Source: Isoetes taiwanensis
Lineage: Eukaryota > Streptophyta > Lycopodiopsida > Isoetales > Isoetaceae
Direction of reading: 5' to 3'
Assembly: GCA_021234155.1 (NCBI GenBank)
Contig: JAJEKV010000079.1
Coordinates: 2,383,914 to 2,447,913 of the forward strand
DNA length: 64,000 bases
The notes beneath the pieces are model-generated. The model was not told the origin of the DNA, searched no databases, and worked only from the letters and a program-made list of their open reading frames with translations. Below, piece after piece: positions 11,156-23,020 of this stretch. Position 1 is the first letter of the stretch. Each line of letters begins with the position of its first letter. Made by a program: the position numbers and the translations under genes.

Positions 11156-11646
11156 GGAATTTGTGACAAAATTATTAGCATGGTGGAAATGTGGAGCCCA
11201 TAGAACAGAATGCCAAAACACGACCACACATAATTGACAACATTGCTTGCAAGCATAAACGCGCATGGTCATGATGCCATTCGTCTTTTATCTAAAGTAC
11301 TCATTCCAAATATTTATATTTATGCAACATATAGGCTTTCAGATTGCATGTTCTAGAGTATCTGCATATTGGAGTACTCCTTGGTATCATTTAGCAGTTT
11401 CCAACATGTGCCCAACGATGCATAGACATCAGCAACATATTAGCAACTCATAGACATTCTTAAGAAAGGTCCTATGGGTCAAAGCACAATATTGGGGGGC
11501 AAAAACGCACATGGCAAGCACCCCTCCAAAGACCCCCAACCCTTTTCTCCCTCCAATTTTTTTTTTAATTGTAATTACTTTTCTCGACTCGGACGGAACC
11601 CTAGGCGCAGGTTTTCTGCGTGCTCTGGCCAGACTAGGCCAGAGCT
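11156..11646. other. Spacer upstream of the RING-like gene
   Basis: No gene seen. Contains a T-rich stretch at 11559-11567. A promoter for the downstream gene would lie here but I see no convincing TATA box. Confidence 0.4.
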
Positions 11647-14600
11647 ATGATTCTCTACTCCATCTTCATCATTGCCATGCCTCCCATGATTGTCCCGCTG
11701 GCTACAAATCCGATAGTCCAGTTCTATGAGGAGCGCCTAAGTGAAGAGACATTACGGATTTTCAAAGAACCGGAGGTAAAGTTTCTTTTGCATTCTATAT
11801 TTTCGGGTAAGATAGATAACAGGCGATCTTTTCGTTCCTTTATGTGAAAGGATGATGACAATGGTTAATTTTTGAAGTCTTTATGATCCGGGATCATTTT
11901 TTTTAGTTTCCAAATGATCTTTTTTAGGCTAAAAGTCGAATAAAGGCCTCCATTCTCGATTCTTTAAGTTCTTGGCTTTTCAATTTTGATGCTTAATGTT
12001 CTTATTTATCCTGTTATGATCCGACCTCATTTCTCGATTTACCTTCTATTTATTTTGCAGATGAAGATAGCTTACACAAATCGAGGAGTTTGTCCAATAT
12101 CGTGGCTTGTGCAATGAGGGCAAAGATCCTTGCAAAGATCACTTGGACAGATTGCCCTAAGTCAGATTTTTTGACAGTTTGGTCTCAAGAAGTAAAGAAG
12201 GATAACAAAATAAAAGTGTCTTGCATTAGGCCGAGTTTGAGAATCGATCAAGGTATTGATCAAGAAAATCTATCGGGTTTGGTCTCAAGAACAATGAAGC
12301 TAGAACTATTTTTGCCCGTGCATTTGCATGGCAAAGACACTCAAGAGTGAAGAAAACCCCGGTAAGTATATGTTGGATTGGGCTACATTTGCCTTTGAAA
12401 AGAATTAAGATTTCCAATAGAAACAAGAGACATAAAACGATATGGAGGAGATTGCTTTGAAGAACATTAGTATGGGTGTTTCTTCTTTAGAGACCCGACA
12501 TGTTAGGTTTTGAAGAATCAATTTCACGTATACAAAAACAATGATCGAGAGCTGGAGTTTCGTAAAAATCGAGTTGAGGGCTTGATGGCGGGCTTTGATG
12601 AGGCAAAATTTTCCGTCTCGGATAGATTGAAGAAAACTAAAGTAATGATTGAAGATCTTGTAGAAGCATGTCCAGATGAAGACCAGGCCCTTGGAAATCT
12701 TTGTCAAGATGAATCAAAGCTTGGTTTGTCATTGCTCACGATTTTGAAAAGGAAGAGGCAAGCTGATAATAGTGCAGATTTGGACCAGCAACTAACAGAT
12801 CTAAGAACTGACTTGCAGGCTAAGATTGCAGCTGTTGATGATTACAAGGTGAAGGTTAAAAATCTGCAGTACTTGGGGGATAATTTTATGAGCACAAGCA
12901 TTGTAAAACCTAGTCCAGGCAGCCTGCTTGTTATCAATTTTGAAGATGGTTGCCAAGTTTGTGGCTTTGCTTTTAGTCCATCTTATAGCATGTTTGTCCA
13001 ATTGGTTTGTGGACACAAATATCACCTCTTTTGTTTCCAAAGAATGTGTGGAAAACCTACAATGCATTGTTTGCAAACAAGATATACCGAGAGAGTTGTA
13101 TGCTGAACTTGGATACCTAGACTTCTTACCTATTAAGGAGAGTGCAGAAGATCCAGCTGAAGATGATGCTGAAGAAGAAGAGGAAGATGCTGATATTGTA
13201 CAGGGTCAGGGTAAGAGACCTTTAACCCGGTCAATGACATCACCACGTAAAAGGCAAGCAAATGTCAATTTCAATTTGTAATTGTAAAACTTTCTTCTTA
13301 ATTTATTTTTTTGTTATTGCAAGAATTTCCAAACGGAAGAGAAGAGGAGAAGACCGTGACACTGAAGATCTTTGCTGCTTCAGAAGATCTTGATCTTCAA
13401 AACAACTCGCCACAGAAAGGCAAGCAAATGTCAACTTGCATTCTGTATTTCAAAAACTTTCTTCTTAACATTTTTATTCTTATTGCAGTTGTTTCCACCG
13501 AGAAAAAGAAGAGGAGAAGACAATACGATGTTTGCGGATGATCTTGATCTTCAAAACACCGCCACGAAAAGGCAAGCAAATGTCAACTTGTATTTTGTAA
13601 TTCAAAAACTTTCTTCTTAACATTTTTATTCTTGTTGCAGTAGTTTCCACAAGAAGGAGAAGAGGAGAAGACAAGACAGCTGCTGCAGATGATCTTGATC
13701 TTCAAAACACTTCGCCACAGAAAGGCAAGCAAATGTCAACTTGCATTTTGTAATTCAAAAACTTTCTTCTTAACATTTTTATTCTTGTTGCAGTAGTTTC
13801 CACAAGAAGGAGAAGAGGAGAAGACAAGACAGCTGCTGCAGATGATGTTGATCTTGAAAATATCCCACCAGTTGAAAAGGAAGGGGCAAATGCTGCACCT
13901 GCTGTTAGTGATGTAGTTATTGTGGCCAAGCTTCCAAATGAGAGAAAAGGCAAGCCTAAAAAGTTTAGTGCACGACCTCCTGTTGCAACTAAAGGTTATT
14001 ATTTGCTGCCCTTTTTAATGAGAGGTGTTTTTGTGAAATGAATCAAGTTTAACCACATGTTTTTGCTTTCAGATGTGCCAAAAAATGGAAAGAAGAGAGG
14101 TCCTTATAAGAAGGGTGCAGGTGCTAAGCAGGCTTTGAAGAAATCACGCCAAAGAGACTCCTGCTAGAGAGACTCTGCTGTGAGAATCCAACTCCTAAAG
14201 GGAAATTAGTGAGGAAGTATGCTAAAAAATCTGCCAATGTATGTATCAAGAGTGCACAATGTGAGAAAGAACTCTCAGGTATGTGCTTAATGTAGGATAC
14301 ATTTAATGTTTGATTTGAAATTAATAGTTTGAACATTTCACTTTTGTTTGGCAGAAGCTACATTGAGCAATCCAGCTGAGTCTTTTAACTCCAGCCAGAT
14401 TGCAAACATGTGGTTCGATTCTCGCAACGGTGCCAACAGTGGCTTGGTGCAAAATGCGTAAGCATGTGGAAGCCAAATTGAAGACCTCTCAAGATAGATT
14501 TAGGTGTTGCTAATGCTTTGCAGTTGAATCAATACGAAAGCAAAGGCCTACAATGCCATCTATTCCCCGCAATGGCAACTATTCCTACCATGCCATCTAT

Positions 14601-15005
14601 TTACGCTACACCGGTTCTGAAATACCAATCATTCCACCAATGCCCATTGTTCCCGAGATGCCAATCATTCCACCAATGCCAATTGTTCCCGAAATGCCAA
14701 TCATTCCCCGGTCTCCAATCAAGTTGATGAGATGCACTTTGATCAAAGCATGCCGGTTGTGCAAGCAAGTGATGTTTCTAAAGGTCTTTGATCTCGCAAA
14801 TAAACACGAAGATCCCACACATGAAGATCCCACACCTGAGCTTCCCAAATCTGACGAGGAAAGTGATGAAGAAGACATGACTCTTGAACAATATGTAGAG
14901 AAGGCAGTTACTCTAAACATACCAGGTTAGGCAAATGCTTCTTATTTCTCAGATGTTTACCAACTGTGTTTGTTAACAATTGTGCATCTTTTCACTGCAG
15001 ACTGA
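11647..15005 (+). pseudogene. Multi-exon RING-like zinc-finger gene, frame-broken
   Basis: Several colinear exon-like frames with plausible splice sites. First exon from 11647 ends GAG|GTAAAG near 11777. A second exon (about 12063-12349) encodes a W/K-rich segment. A third (about 12510-13260) encodes a charged, probably coiled-coil stretch, then C-Q-V-C, C-G-H-K-Y-H-L-F-C and, in the next frame, C-V-E-N-L-Q-C-I-V-C: together the spacing of a RING-type two-zinc site, broken by one frameshift near 13038. An acidic run and a basic module array follow (13253-13870), then K/R-rich exons, a proline-rich repeat (IPPMPIVPEM, ~14620-14710) and a D/E-rich tail. The last intron (14929-15000) joins ..NIP to D and a stop at 15003-15005. 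RING proteins are usually E3 ubiquitin ligases; that role is inference. Confidence 0.5.
13253..13870 (+). repeat. Tandem exon-intron modules (~152-166 bp, four units)
   Basis: The block 'aaggcaagcaaatgtcaa' recurs at 13253, 13419, 13571 and 13724. Each is followed by 'aactttcttcttaa', a T-rich tract ending TTGCAG or close to it, and an exon of about 84 bp encoding R-R-R-G-E-D then D-D-L-D-L-Q-N and P-Q-K. Complete modules start and end in phase 1, so they can be added without breaking the frame. The 5' splice site that preserves the frame is AAAG|GCAAGC, a GC-AG intron. Confidence 0.8.
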
Positions 15006-16345
15006 TGGAGACTGCAATATGGCTAGGCTATGAAGCTTCATTTTCGGCTCTACGGATCTTTTTTGAAGAAGTCTGTTTTTTTTTACAATGTGCATACAAT
15101 TTTTTAATGAATGAAAACAGGCTTTTCAAGGAATGAATTTGTACTTTCTATGCTTTTACAAACAGGCTCTGAATGTCAACAGGACACAGTGTTAGATTCA
15201 GACAGTTTTAGGAACATACAGTTCTAGATTCACACACGTGAAACTGTGTGAAACTGAAAGCTGAATTTGCAAACGTTATTGCAATATATGCAATAAGCAA
15301 ACTGAATTTCACTTCGAAGCTTTGAATCTGCTGAACTTGCAAACGTTAATGCAATATATGAAACTTAATTTCACTTTCAACCTTTGAATTTGCTTAAGTG
15401 TAGTGCAAATATCTTAAGTGTAGTGCTAATGTGCAAATTTGCTGAAGTGTAGTGCAAATTTGCTTAAGTGTAGTGCTAATGTGCAAATTTCCTTAAGATA
15501 GTGCAAATTGCTTAAGTGTGAAAATTTGCTTTAGTGTGCTCAAATTGCCTAAGTCCCAACAATGCCAAGTGCCAATTGCCTAAGTCCCAACAAAGCTAGG
15601 TAGACTCTTGGCCTCTTTACCAAGTTGGAGTCATTTAATGTTCTTTCAATGTCAGATCTGTTTGTCAAGTTTACAAAGTAAACATTCTTCAGTCTAAATC
15701 AAGGGTAGTCTAGCAACACACACAAAGAGGGTTAACTGATTACATATTTTGCACAATTAGCTAAGTTTTACACATTTTCCAAGAGGATAAGATTCTGGTC
15801 GATATGTTCTTCACTGGAGCTTGTCTTTTCAGCATGTAGCCAAATGCACATCTAAAAAATTCACAATAATGTGGATGCAAGTAATTCTTTGTACAAGCAG
15901 ACCTCAGCAAATTCCATTACAAGCAGTCCACTACTAGAAAGGCAGACAGTGGTTCAATCATGTCATTAAGAGATAAAAATTTATGTCTGAGCACATATTA
16001 CCAAAAAATTTTATAGAAACAGACAAGAGTTGAAGAAATTGCTTCCACTGCAATGTATATCAGATTCCAGTACATTGTTTGAGCCTTTGCTCAAAGAACC
16101 CTAAAGTAAGTACAGTTTTGTACTTAAGATCTGCAACTGCAAATGGTTTAATCTAAGTCCAATGCAGCAAACCTTTATTGTGGCATCAAACCTCTTCTGT
16201 GCTTGGGCTGGCAGCAAGTACCTCGGATGTTGGAGGAGGCAAATACTCAACAATTTGTTCATGTGCCTCATTTGAAAGGAAGTATACATGTTCCTCATCA
16301 GCTACTGCCTGTAATTCAACTTTTGCACACACTAATATCTAGCAT
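15006..16345. other. AT-rich spacer with degenerate repeats
   Basis: No gene supported. At 15230-15370 an ~85-bp block ('gcaaacgttattgcaatata') occurs twice. At 15395-15560 variants of 'cttaagtgtagtgcaaattt' recur about seven times with alternating 'gctaatgtgcaaatttg'. Likely decayed minisatellite. Confidence 0.6.
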
Positions 16346-16465
16346 TATAACAGGGGGTTGCTTTTGTATTTTTGTACGTTTTTCCCTAAGGTTTTTATAT
16401 GATTTCTTGGTGTATTGTCGTGGATGTACTAATGCGTACATCTAGAGTGCGCATACGCATTTCTT
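16346..16465 (+). repeat. Dispersed repeat, copy 1
   Basis: From 'agcattataacaggggg' to 'tctagagtgcgcat' it matches the reverse complement of about 51667-51796, with substitutions and small indels, including the inner words 'taaggttttYatatgattt' and 'tggatgtacta'. No coding capacity. One family in two places of the window, in opposite orientation. Confidence 0.65.
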
Positions 16466-16590
16466 ATTTTTTATGGCACTTGCCAATGGTTTAACCCCTT
16501 AAAAAAAAAAACCCCGATTCATGGCATGCAAATCTCGAGAGGTTTTGCTTTAGGGTTCCACTCTTCCACTGGGGTATTTTAGGGTGCCCT

Positions 16591-16657
16591 TGATGTTTCG
16601 GCTGGAATAGCATGATGATCAACTTGATGTTTCGGCTGGAATAGCATGATGATCAAT
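16591..16657 (+). repeat. 33-bp tandem duplication
   Basis: 'gatgtttcggctggaatagc' with its tail 'atgatgatcaa' occurs twice back to back at 16591 and 16624, identical. Recent slippage duplication. Confidence 0.9.
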
Positions 16658-16692
16658 CAAAACGCCAGCCAGACCTCGGCGGATGAACAAAA

Positions 16693-17307
16693 TTGGAAGC
16701 CCCAAATAGGGTTTTACGTGAGATTTCGAAGGAGTTTTTGCCAATGGTTATCGTGTTACGGGGTTTTAGGGGCGCGAAGGCGGTCCAAAGAAACATCCTT
16801 TGGCTAAAAATTTTTTTGTCTACGTTTACGTTTGGCGACAATGAGAAGCCAAAGATTTTGTCTATGTTTCTCGCATCTCAAAGATCTCAACATCGACTCA
16901 CCATTTTGGCCGCCTTAGCATCGGACTCACCATTTCGGCAAGAGATTCAAAGCATTTCGCAACGTAAAACACCTCTCGGACTAATCTCAACATTTTGCCA
17001 AACGATTCGGACTCAACTTTCTTGTGCCCTGATACGCTATAGCTCGGTGCATGCGTGTGCCCCCTTCTATAGCTCCAACAGGTATATTTGTTCTCATTCT
17101 GCATCTCATTTCTGCATCCCCTCTTTGGCGTTTCTGCTTTTCTTGGCTTCACATTGTTTCTTTTGCCCGATCTTTCTGATCTTTCTTTATGGGTTAGTTG
17201 GGCATCGAAAAATAGTCATCGATTTCTTCTGCTGGCATCCATTCCGCACTATGTATCCTCCGCAAAGGAGCAGTCCCAAGATTCTACAAACAAAATCTTA
17301 CATATAG
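16693..17307 (+). CDS. Unrecognised 204-codon open frame
   Basis: The longest non-repeat frame in this spacer. N-terminal half mixed and basic; C-terminal half hydrophobic with F/L/C-rich stretches around residues 130-170 that could be membrane segments. Inside the frame 'gactcaccatttYggc' occurs twice 30 bp apart. A possible donor site 'aacag|gtatat' at ~17080 would cut it. No homology recognised; it may be chance. Confidence 0.2.
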   Translation: MEAPNRVLREISKEFLPMVIVLRGFRGAKAVQRNILWLKIFLSTFTFGDNEKPKILSMFLASQRSQHRLTILAALASDSPFRQEIQSISQRKTPLGLISTFCQTIRTQLSCALIRYSSVHACAPFYSSNRYICSHSASHFCIPSLAFLLFLASHCFFCPIFLIFLYGLVGHRKIVIDFFCWHPFRTMYPPQRSSPKILQTKSYI

Positions 17308-19020
17308 CCGTAAGACATTGTATGTGCTTTCAAATTCTCTTTGATGCATTACATATAGTACCTGACCCATCATCTTTAGCTTCTCGTAGAACTTGCAATG
17401 CCATCTGTTTGACAGTAAGAGTGAGATGTAAAGTATTCTTAAAAAGTGCATTGGAGAATACAAGGTAAGATTTTTAAGCGTCTGGTGAAGATCACCCAGA
17501 AATTATTTAATAGCCTGAAGTGCATAAGTTAGAATCTATGGTAAGCAATATGCAGCAGAGCATTGCGCAAAGGCCTTCTATCTTCATGTGCCTAAGCCTT
17601 CAAAAGATGATTCATAGCTTTAGCTGCTGACTATATATCATAAGCATCATCCCAATTTGATATTCATGTGTCTGAAGAAAAACCACCAATCCACTTGGAA
17701 AATCATAGCCTTTTAGAGGCAGAAAAAATACCTCCTGCAATATGCTGATGAAAGGGCACATGCATCATAATTGATGCTTCTCCCACGTTGAGTTCACAAC
17801 TATTGCAACATCTGAGATGTTCTTTTGTTTCTTTTCTATGTAAGATGTATGCTACCAAAAAAGTGACCTCCAAAACATTCAAAGGACTCTCTTGACAGAG
17901 AGCAATTTGTTAAAGTTATAATGAGTAGATGCTGAACAAACCAAGAGTCGTGGTGACTATCTAACCACACGAATGTGCTGCTTCAGTGTCTGCCCTAGGC
18001 CTAGGCCCTTGTTTAGTCAAGGATTAACTTTCATCCTCGATGTAAACACTTGCACAAATATTTGACATCAGCACATATCCTGCAGAATGGGAGGAATCAA
18101 ACATTACTTCTGCTCAACACGATTACAATAGGTTATATGATCACCATGTCATTGGTTTTATTGTTACAGAGATGTATCTGCAAGCAAGTTCTAATTGTCT
18201 CAATCTGTAAAAGAAAAATAATGTATGTTCTTTACTGTTTGCAGGTGGTGCTATTAAATGACAGCATGGTTCTTCTGCGCACAAATATCCCCTCCTTTAA
18301 TATTCCTAGGTAATACCATGTTTCTGCCTTGTCTCTCTGGCATCATCTTGTTCCTTAATTACTGCTCTAATGGAAAGGCAAAGTTAGCCTGTGAGTTATC
18401 TTGCAGCATTTTAGTAAATGATTCACTCATCTTTTCCTTGCAAACTGACCACATGGCTTCCCATCACAATCTTAGCATTTAATGCTATTGAAATTTCTTT
18501 CTTTCTTGTCTTACAGTGGAAATGTAAGACATTGACTGACATGTGCTAATACTAAACATGCAGGAGCTAATGTGGTCACTTTCAACCAACTCACATCTCC
18601 AATTTCAGTCTTCTTCATTGGCATGATGTGGGTTCCAACGGTGGCCAAATGTTAGTTGATGGTATTTGCAAAAGGAGCATTACATCCAGATTCATCCAGA
18701 TACAACTATCTTATTTAGTGCACTCTCAAACAATACATGTTTGCCACATGGTATCATTGTCTTTAGTGTCTAAATGGTATGAATTGTTTTTTGTTTTTAG
18801 CATGAATGACCATGAAGGACCATGTACATATATGTTTCAAATTACCTTTTGGAGTACTTTGGATTCGATGCTGCACATACATGTAAATATAACACATAAA
18901 TGTAAATATAACGAGATATATATGCTATGTTGTTTTACTATTGTGAATCCTTTGTTTTTGTCTTGATGTTATTGTGTTTTTTAGTAATTAATATTTAGGC
19001 CCATAAAGTTTACCTATGCT
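17308..19020. other. Gene-free spacer
   Basis: AT-rich, no exon pattern, tRNA or clear repeat. Contains TATATATA-like runs near 18920 but nothing coding follows. Confidence 0.5.
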
Positions 19021-19068
19021 TTCTTAGTTAGGGCCCGAAGGGCCCAAAATTTTTTTTAATATAACAAT

Positions 19069-19509
19069 CAACACACAACTACCATTAACATTATTAACAC
19101 AAACCATTGCATTTAACACATTTAAATTCAAATCCCCCTTAAACCCCCTTTGGTTTGGGTGCATATTCACACGGGGGGTTACGTAGGGCAGCGAGAGCCC
19201 CAAAAAATTTATAATACATATACAAAATTAACACCATTAAGTATATTCTCTCAAACCTTATAGTATTTTGCAAACCTTAATATACAGTATACAAAAACTT
19301 GTACATGCATACCCCACAAACGAGGATCGCTATGTACGGTCTTGATCTTGGAATAAAGGGCAAATATGCCCATCCGACAGCTCTCGTTGCCCGGAGTAAC
19401 CCCCCGTGTGAATATGCACCCAAACCAAAGGGGGTTTAAGGGGGATTTGAATTTAAATGTGTTAAATGCAATGGTTTGTGTTAATAATGTTAATGGTAGT
19501 TGTGTGTTG
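19069..19509. mobile_element. Foldback element A (arms ~130 bp)
   Basis: The left arm 19069-19199 is the reverse complement of the right arm 19381-19509, with few mismatches, including 'aaaccccctttggtttgggt' and 'gcatattcacacgggggg'. A ~180-bp AT-rich centre separates them. A second member lies at 49420-49838 with matching arms and a centre in the opposite orientation. Just left of the arm is a small hairpin GGGCCCGAAGGGCCC, and the other member has GCCCCTTCGGGGC at its corresponding end. Confidence 0.85.
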
Positions 19510-22240
19510 TCGTATTTACCATCTCCAATGTTCTTGTAATACTTACCTGACAATACAATTTCCTGCCTGTTGAATTTACAGCCCCAGTAGTCCTTAAATG
19601 CACGTTCCACAGTGTGTTTAGGTTCAGTGCACTTAATGATCCAAAAATCAACATTTTCTTCATTGCCCTCCTCAGCATTGACAACAAAGTTGTCACCTAC
19701 ATCAACCATTTCTGCCTTCCACTGATTGTCCCCTTCATACTGTACATGAGTTACAGATGCCTCTTCTACCACCTCCATAGGAAATAAAGTTTCATGTGCA
19801 TACTCTCCAAGCCGAGATGCATGTCTACACTTGGACCACAGTTCTGCCCATCTGAATCTGCAAAAACATGACAGATGCCTGTGTGCCACTTCAAGAGGCC
19901 TGTCTTTGCAGTATGGCCTGATTGTATGTATCTTTGTTGTGCCTTTGAGAGTCTCACAATCATATTGCATGTCCCTATTAACATCACCTAGCTTCACAAG
20001 CCAAAAGAACCTAATGTTGGAGTGACAAACAGTTAGTAGCAGTTGAGAAGTAATAAGCAGCCAAAAAAGGAAAGACAAAGTATTGACCTGTTTATGTTAG
20101 TCTCTTTCAAAGACAGTTTGGAGCTAAAATACCAAATCAGGAAGTTCACAACATCTTGTGCATTCCTCAAGGGAGTGCTGTCTCGTTTGAGCATTTCACT
20201 TGTCAAAATTCTCTTTATGACAGCTCCAGCACCGTCATGTTCCCCTTTCCCATGTGATGAAGCGAAAAAGTTCCACTGCATCTTAATCCCTGTCAACTTA
20301 TAGAATCTGCCTAAGAAGAAAAAAGCCCTAGAAGATTTGAACTGGGAAGCACATCCATCAGACCAGAACACATGTTTAGACAAGTGTACTCCCTTGCTCA
20401 ATAAAAAGTCATGATGACTTTGCAAACTGTGCTGGACAAACAAACTATCATGTTTCTTGTCATCAGATATGTAGAAATGTGTCTCTTTGACAATCTTTCT
20501 ATCCCCAACCTTGATATTTGGGATCTCTCCATCTAAAGCATGCCTGTATGTAATATGAACTAATATAGAACATTGGTCGTTATGCCAATGCATGCTCTGG
20601 ATTTCCTGCTGAACTTTGAAAGAGAAATTCTCGGCAAAGTCTATAACAGAAACCATAGTACCTTTTGGAAAAGATTGAAGACAGTTCTTGAACTGATCTG
20701 CTTGCCATCTGGCTGTGTAATTATGTGGGATAAACTGTTTGATAACACCATCAGCATGTGTCGTGAACTCCTTCAAGGTAGTTGTCTTGTACACAAACCT
20801 CGTAATGTCTTTTGTCTTCTCTATGATTTTTCCCTCTTTGCCTACAGACTTCTTTATTGTCTCCTTAACTTTTGTGTTGACAAAAACAAGATGAATACCA
20901 CCAAACAGAGCCAAAAAATCTGTTTTGAGCACTACCATTCAATTGGCAAGTAAACAATTGGAAAACAATTGGTACAGGCAGAAATACCTTCTCAAAGTTC
21001 TTCCAATCGATAGTTCTCAATGCACTCTTCTCCCTTGGACATCTTCTTAGTTTCTTGATACCACAAAAAGTGCAGTCAAGCTTAAGGCATTTTGCCTTGT
21101 GCCAAATCTCCTCCTCTGCCTTACAACAGACCAGTGACCTCCATAGTTCACTTACACTGTTAAATGTTTTGTCTTTTGCTTCACAAAGGTCTCCCTTACC
21201 ACAAACTGTACACTTGCAAGCACAATTTGGCCCATGTGTGTTTGGATCTCTTCTAATTCTATTCAAAGTCTGCCTTACAAATTCCATCTTCATGTGATAA
21301 ATGCACATGCAAGTTTCTCGATCTTTCAATCTCCTAACAAACAAAGGTTTCAAAGATTCAAACCTCCTCAATCCAATCTTCATGTCAGGGTGCTCTTTCT
21401 GAAATTTTTTGTAAAATACAACCTAAATGAAAAAATGAACTCGTTAGAACTTTGTTTTGCGAAAGCTGTTAAATGCATGTGCTTAGAATTTGCATGTAGG
21501 AAATGCATGTAATATGCAACATAGTGAAGAAGAAAATAAAGAAGACAAAGCATTGGAATTGAATAAAAAATCAGAGTTAGAGATCTCAAAACCTGAGATT
21601 CTTCCAAAAAATGAATCGGATGCAATCTGTAGGGTTTCTGAGTCTTCAAGCCTTCGTTGCATCTTCTAAGCTTCACAACTTGCTTCTTGTTAGGGGAAAC
21701 CCTGGTGTTGGAAATCCAGTAGTTGTATACCTTCTCTCGATCACCAACAGAAAGTTTGTCACTCCTATTTTTCCTTTTAAACATGGACCAAGGTCCACCA
21801 ATTGCAGCTGCTCTCTTCTTGTCCAAAGCAAAGATAAAATGACCTTTTTCTCTTTATGTTCAATGTCTTTGCAATACGAGACTTATTGTTGGAATTGTTG
21901 ACAGCCATTAAAAGTGTAGATGATCTTGCATGAGTAATGTCATGATTCCTTCTTAGCTTGTTGCTTTGAAGACTGCTCTTAACATTATCAACAACATCCC
22001 TGACTGCCAAAAATTCTTTGTGGCCCATGATGCCAATTTGAGGTAATCCTTGACCTGTTCTTGCTAATATCTCATCCCTATCATCTTGAAACAAATTTTT
22101 GCACACATTATGAATATTATCCAAAATATCTTTTGCCAATTTGCTTTGGTTCTAGTGGCCAATCTATGAGGGGTTGCACTGATTCTTGTGCCAATCTTTC
22201 GGCTCTTCTTTTCCTTTGCATTCTTCTTTTTGGCGGACAT
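19510..22240 (-). pseudogene. Transposase-like gene A, frameshifted and 3'-truncated
   Basis: Minus-strand exons in order: an N-terminal K/R-rich piece from MSAKKKNAKEKKS (22240); a stretch with LARTGQG and VVDNVKSSLQSNKLRRNHD; IGGPWSMF, then RVSPNKKQVVK and HPIHFLEES; after an intron (~21594-21424) FQKEHPDMKIGLRRFESLKP, RRLKDRETCMC, a Cys cluster CACKCTVC and LDCTFCGIKKLRRCP; then a core with FWSDGCASQFKSS and SSHGKGEHDGAG; then a C-terminal part with HLSCFCRF and VGDNFVVNAEEGN. The conserved Asp/His-rich core looks like a DDE-type recombinase fold, but I cannot name the superfamily. Breaks near 22135 and 21810 shift the frame. The last exon runs into foldback element A at 19509. Paralogous to the relic at 41.5-46.8 kb. 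Confidence 0.7.
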
Positions 22241-22403
22241 AATCTTCCCCGCAAAGTCGTATTTGGTGATAAACATTTGCGCGCTAACGAATGCAAATAC
22301 AACAAGTGTGTCCAACGCACCTTTCTCAAAACCGAAATGGGAGATGAAACTCTTTTAACAGTAAAATTGAAGGGAAGGCAATCCTTCTCCTAAATCAAGC
22401 AAT

Positions 22404-22699
22404 TCAACCGGCAACGACAAAGAAGGATGGCACAAACTCTGGCACCCTTATATCTGGTATTTCAGACTCCAAATCGAAGCCCAGGTCCTTTGCCACTAGT
22501 TCTGGATCAGCATTTCCGAATTTTGCTTCAAATTCGGCAGCAAAACGTTCAACGAAATCCATCTCTTCTTGAAAAAAAATAGGAAGAAGTGCATCTTCGA
22601 ATGGGGAAGACGGATTTGGCGGGGTATCATCATTTTGAGAGGATGCTCTTGGCGGGCCAACAATCTCTCCTCAAATTGCTCGAGCAGTTTGGCGCTCAT
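22404..22699 (-). pseudogene. Acidic/Phe-rich upstream exon, probably of gene A
   Basis: A minus-strand frame from MSAKLLEQFEERLLARQEH shifts by one base near 22640 into a frame reading SSPFEDALLPIFFQEEMDF and EFEAKFGNADPELVAKDLG, ending PSFFVVAG-stop at 22404. It lies directly upstream of gene A on the same strand, so it may be its first exon or a separate small gene. No domain recognised. Confidence 0.4.
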
Positions 22700-23020
22700 A
22701 AAACCTAAATCGATAATGGAGTCTAAAATTAGGAAAAAAGGCCAAAAGCACCCCCCCAGCACCCAATGTCGGCGTCCTTAAAATTGCCCCCCAATATTGT
22801 GCGTATGCCCCTATACACAAAACATCATAATAGAACCATTGCATCATAGACATGGCCACTTGCAATCTACAGGTTCCCAAATTGATCTAATGGCCTAAGA
22901 TTAATTGTACGCAAGTGCATAATTCCAATGGCCTAGAAGTTACTGTGTATGCAAATCCACAGGTTCCTAACATTTACATGTTTTAAAATTATACCCAGCA
23001 ACGCTGGGCACCATTACTAG
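22700..23020. other. Spacer
   Basis: No gene. Includes a C-rich run at 22752 and the short palindrome 'cccagcaacgctggg' at 22994-23008, right beside the truncated LTR. Confidence 0.5.

Noticed and set aside
13397-13953. Minus-strand frames across the exon-module array
   Set aside because: They are reverse shadows of the repeated plus-strand exons; plus-strand splice signals and conserved phase favour the plus strand.
20043-20953. Plus-strand frames opposite transposase-like gene A
   Set aside because: The minus strand shows conserved motifs in order across several exons; the plus frames are shadows.
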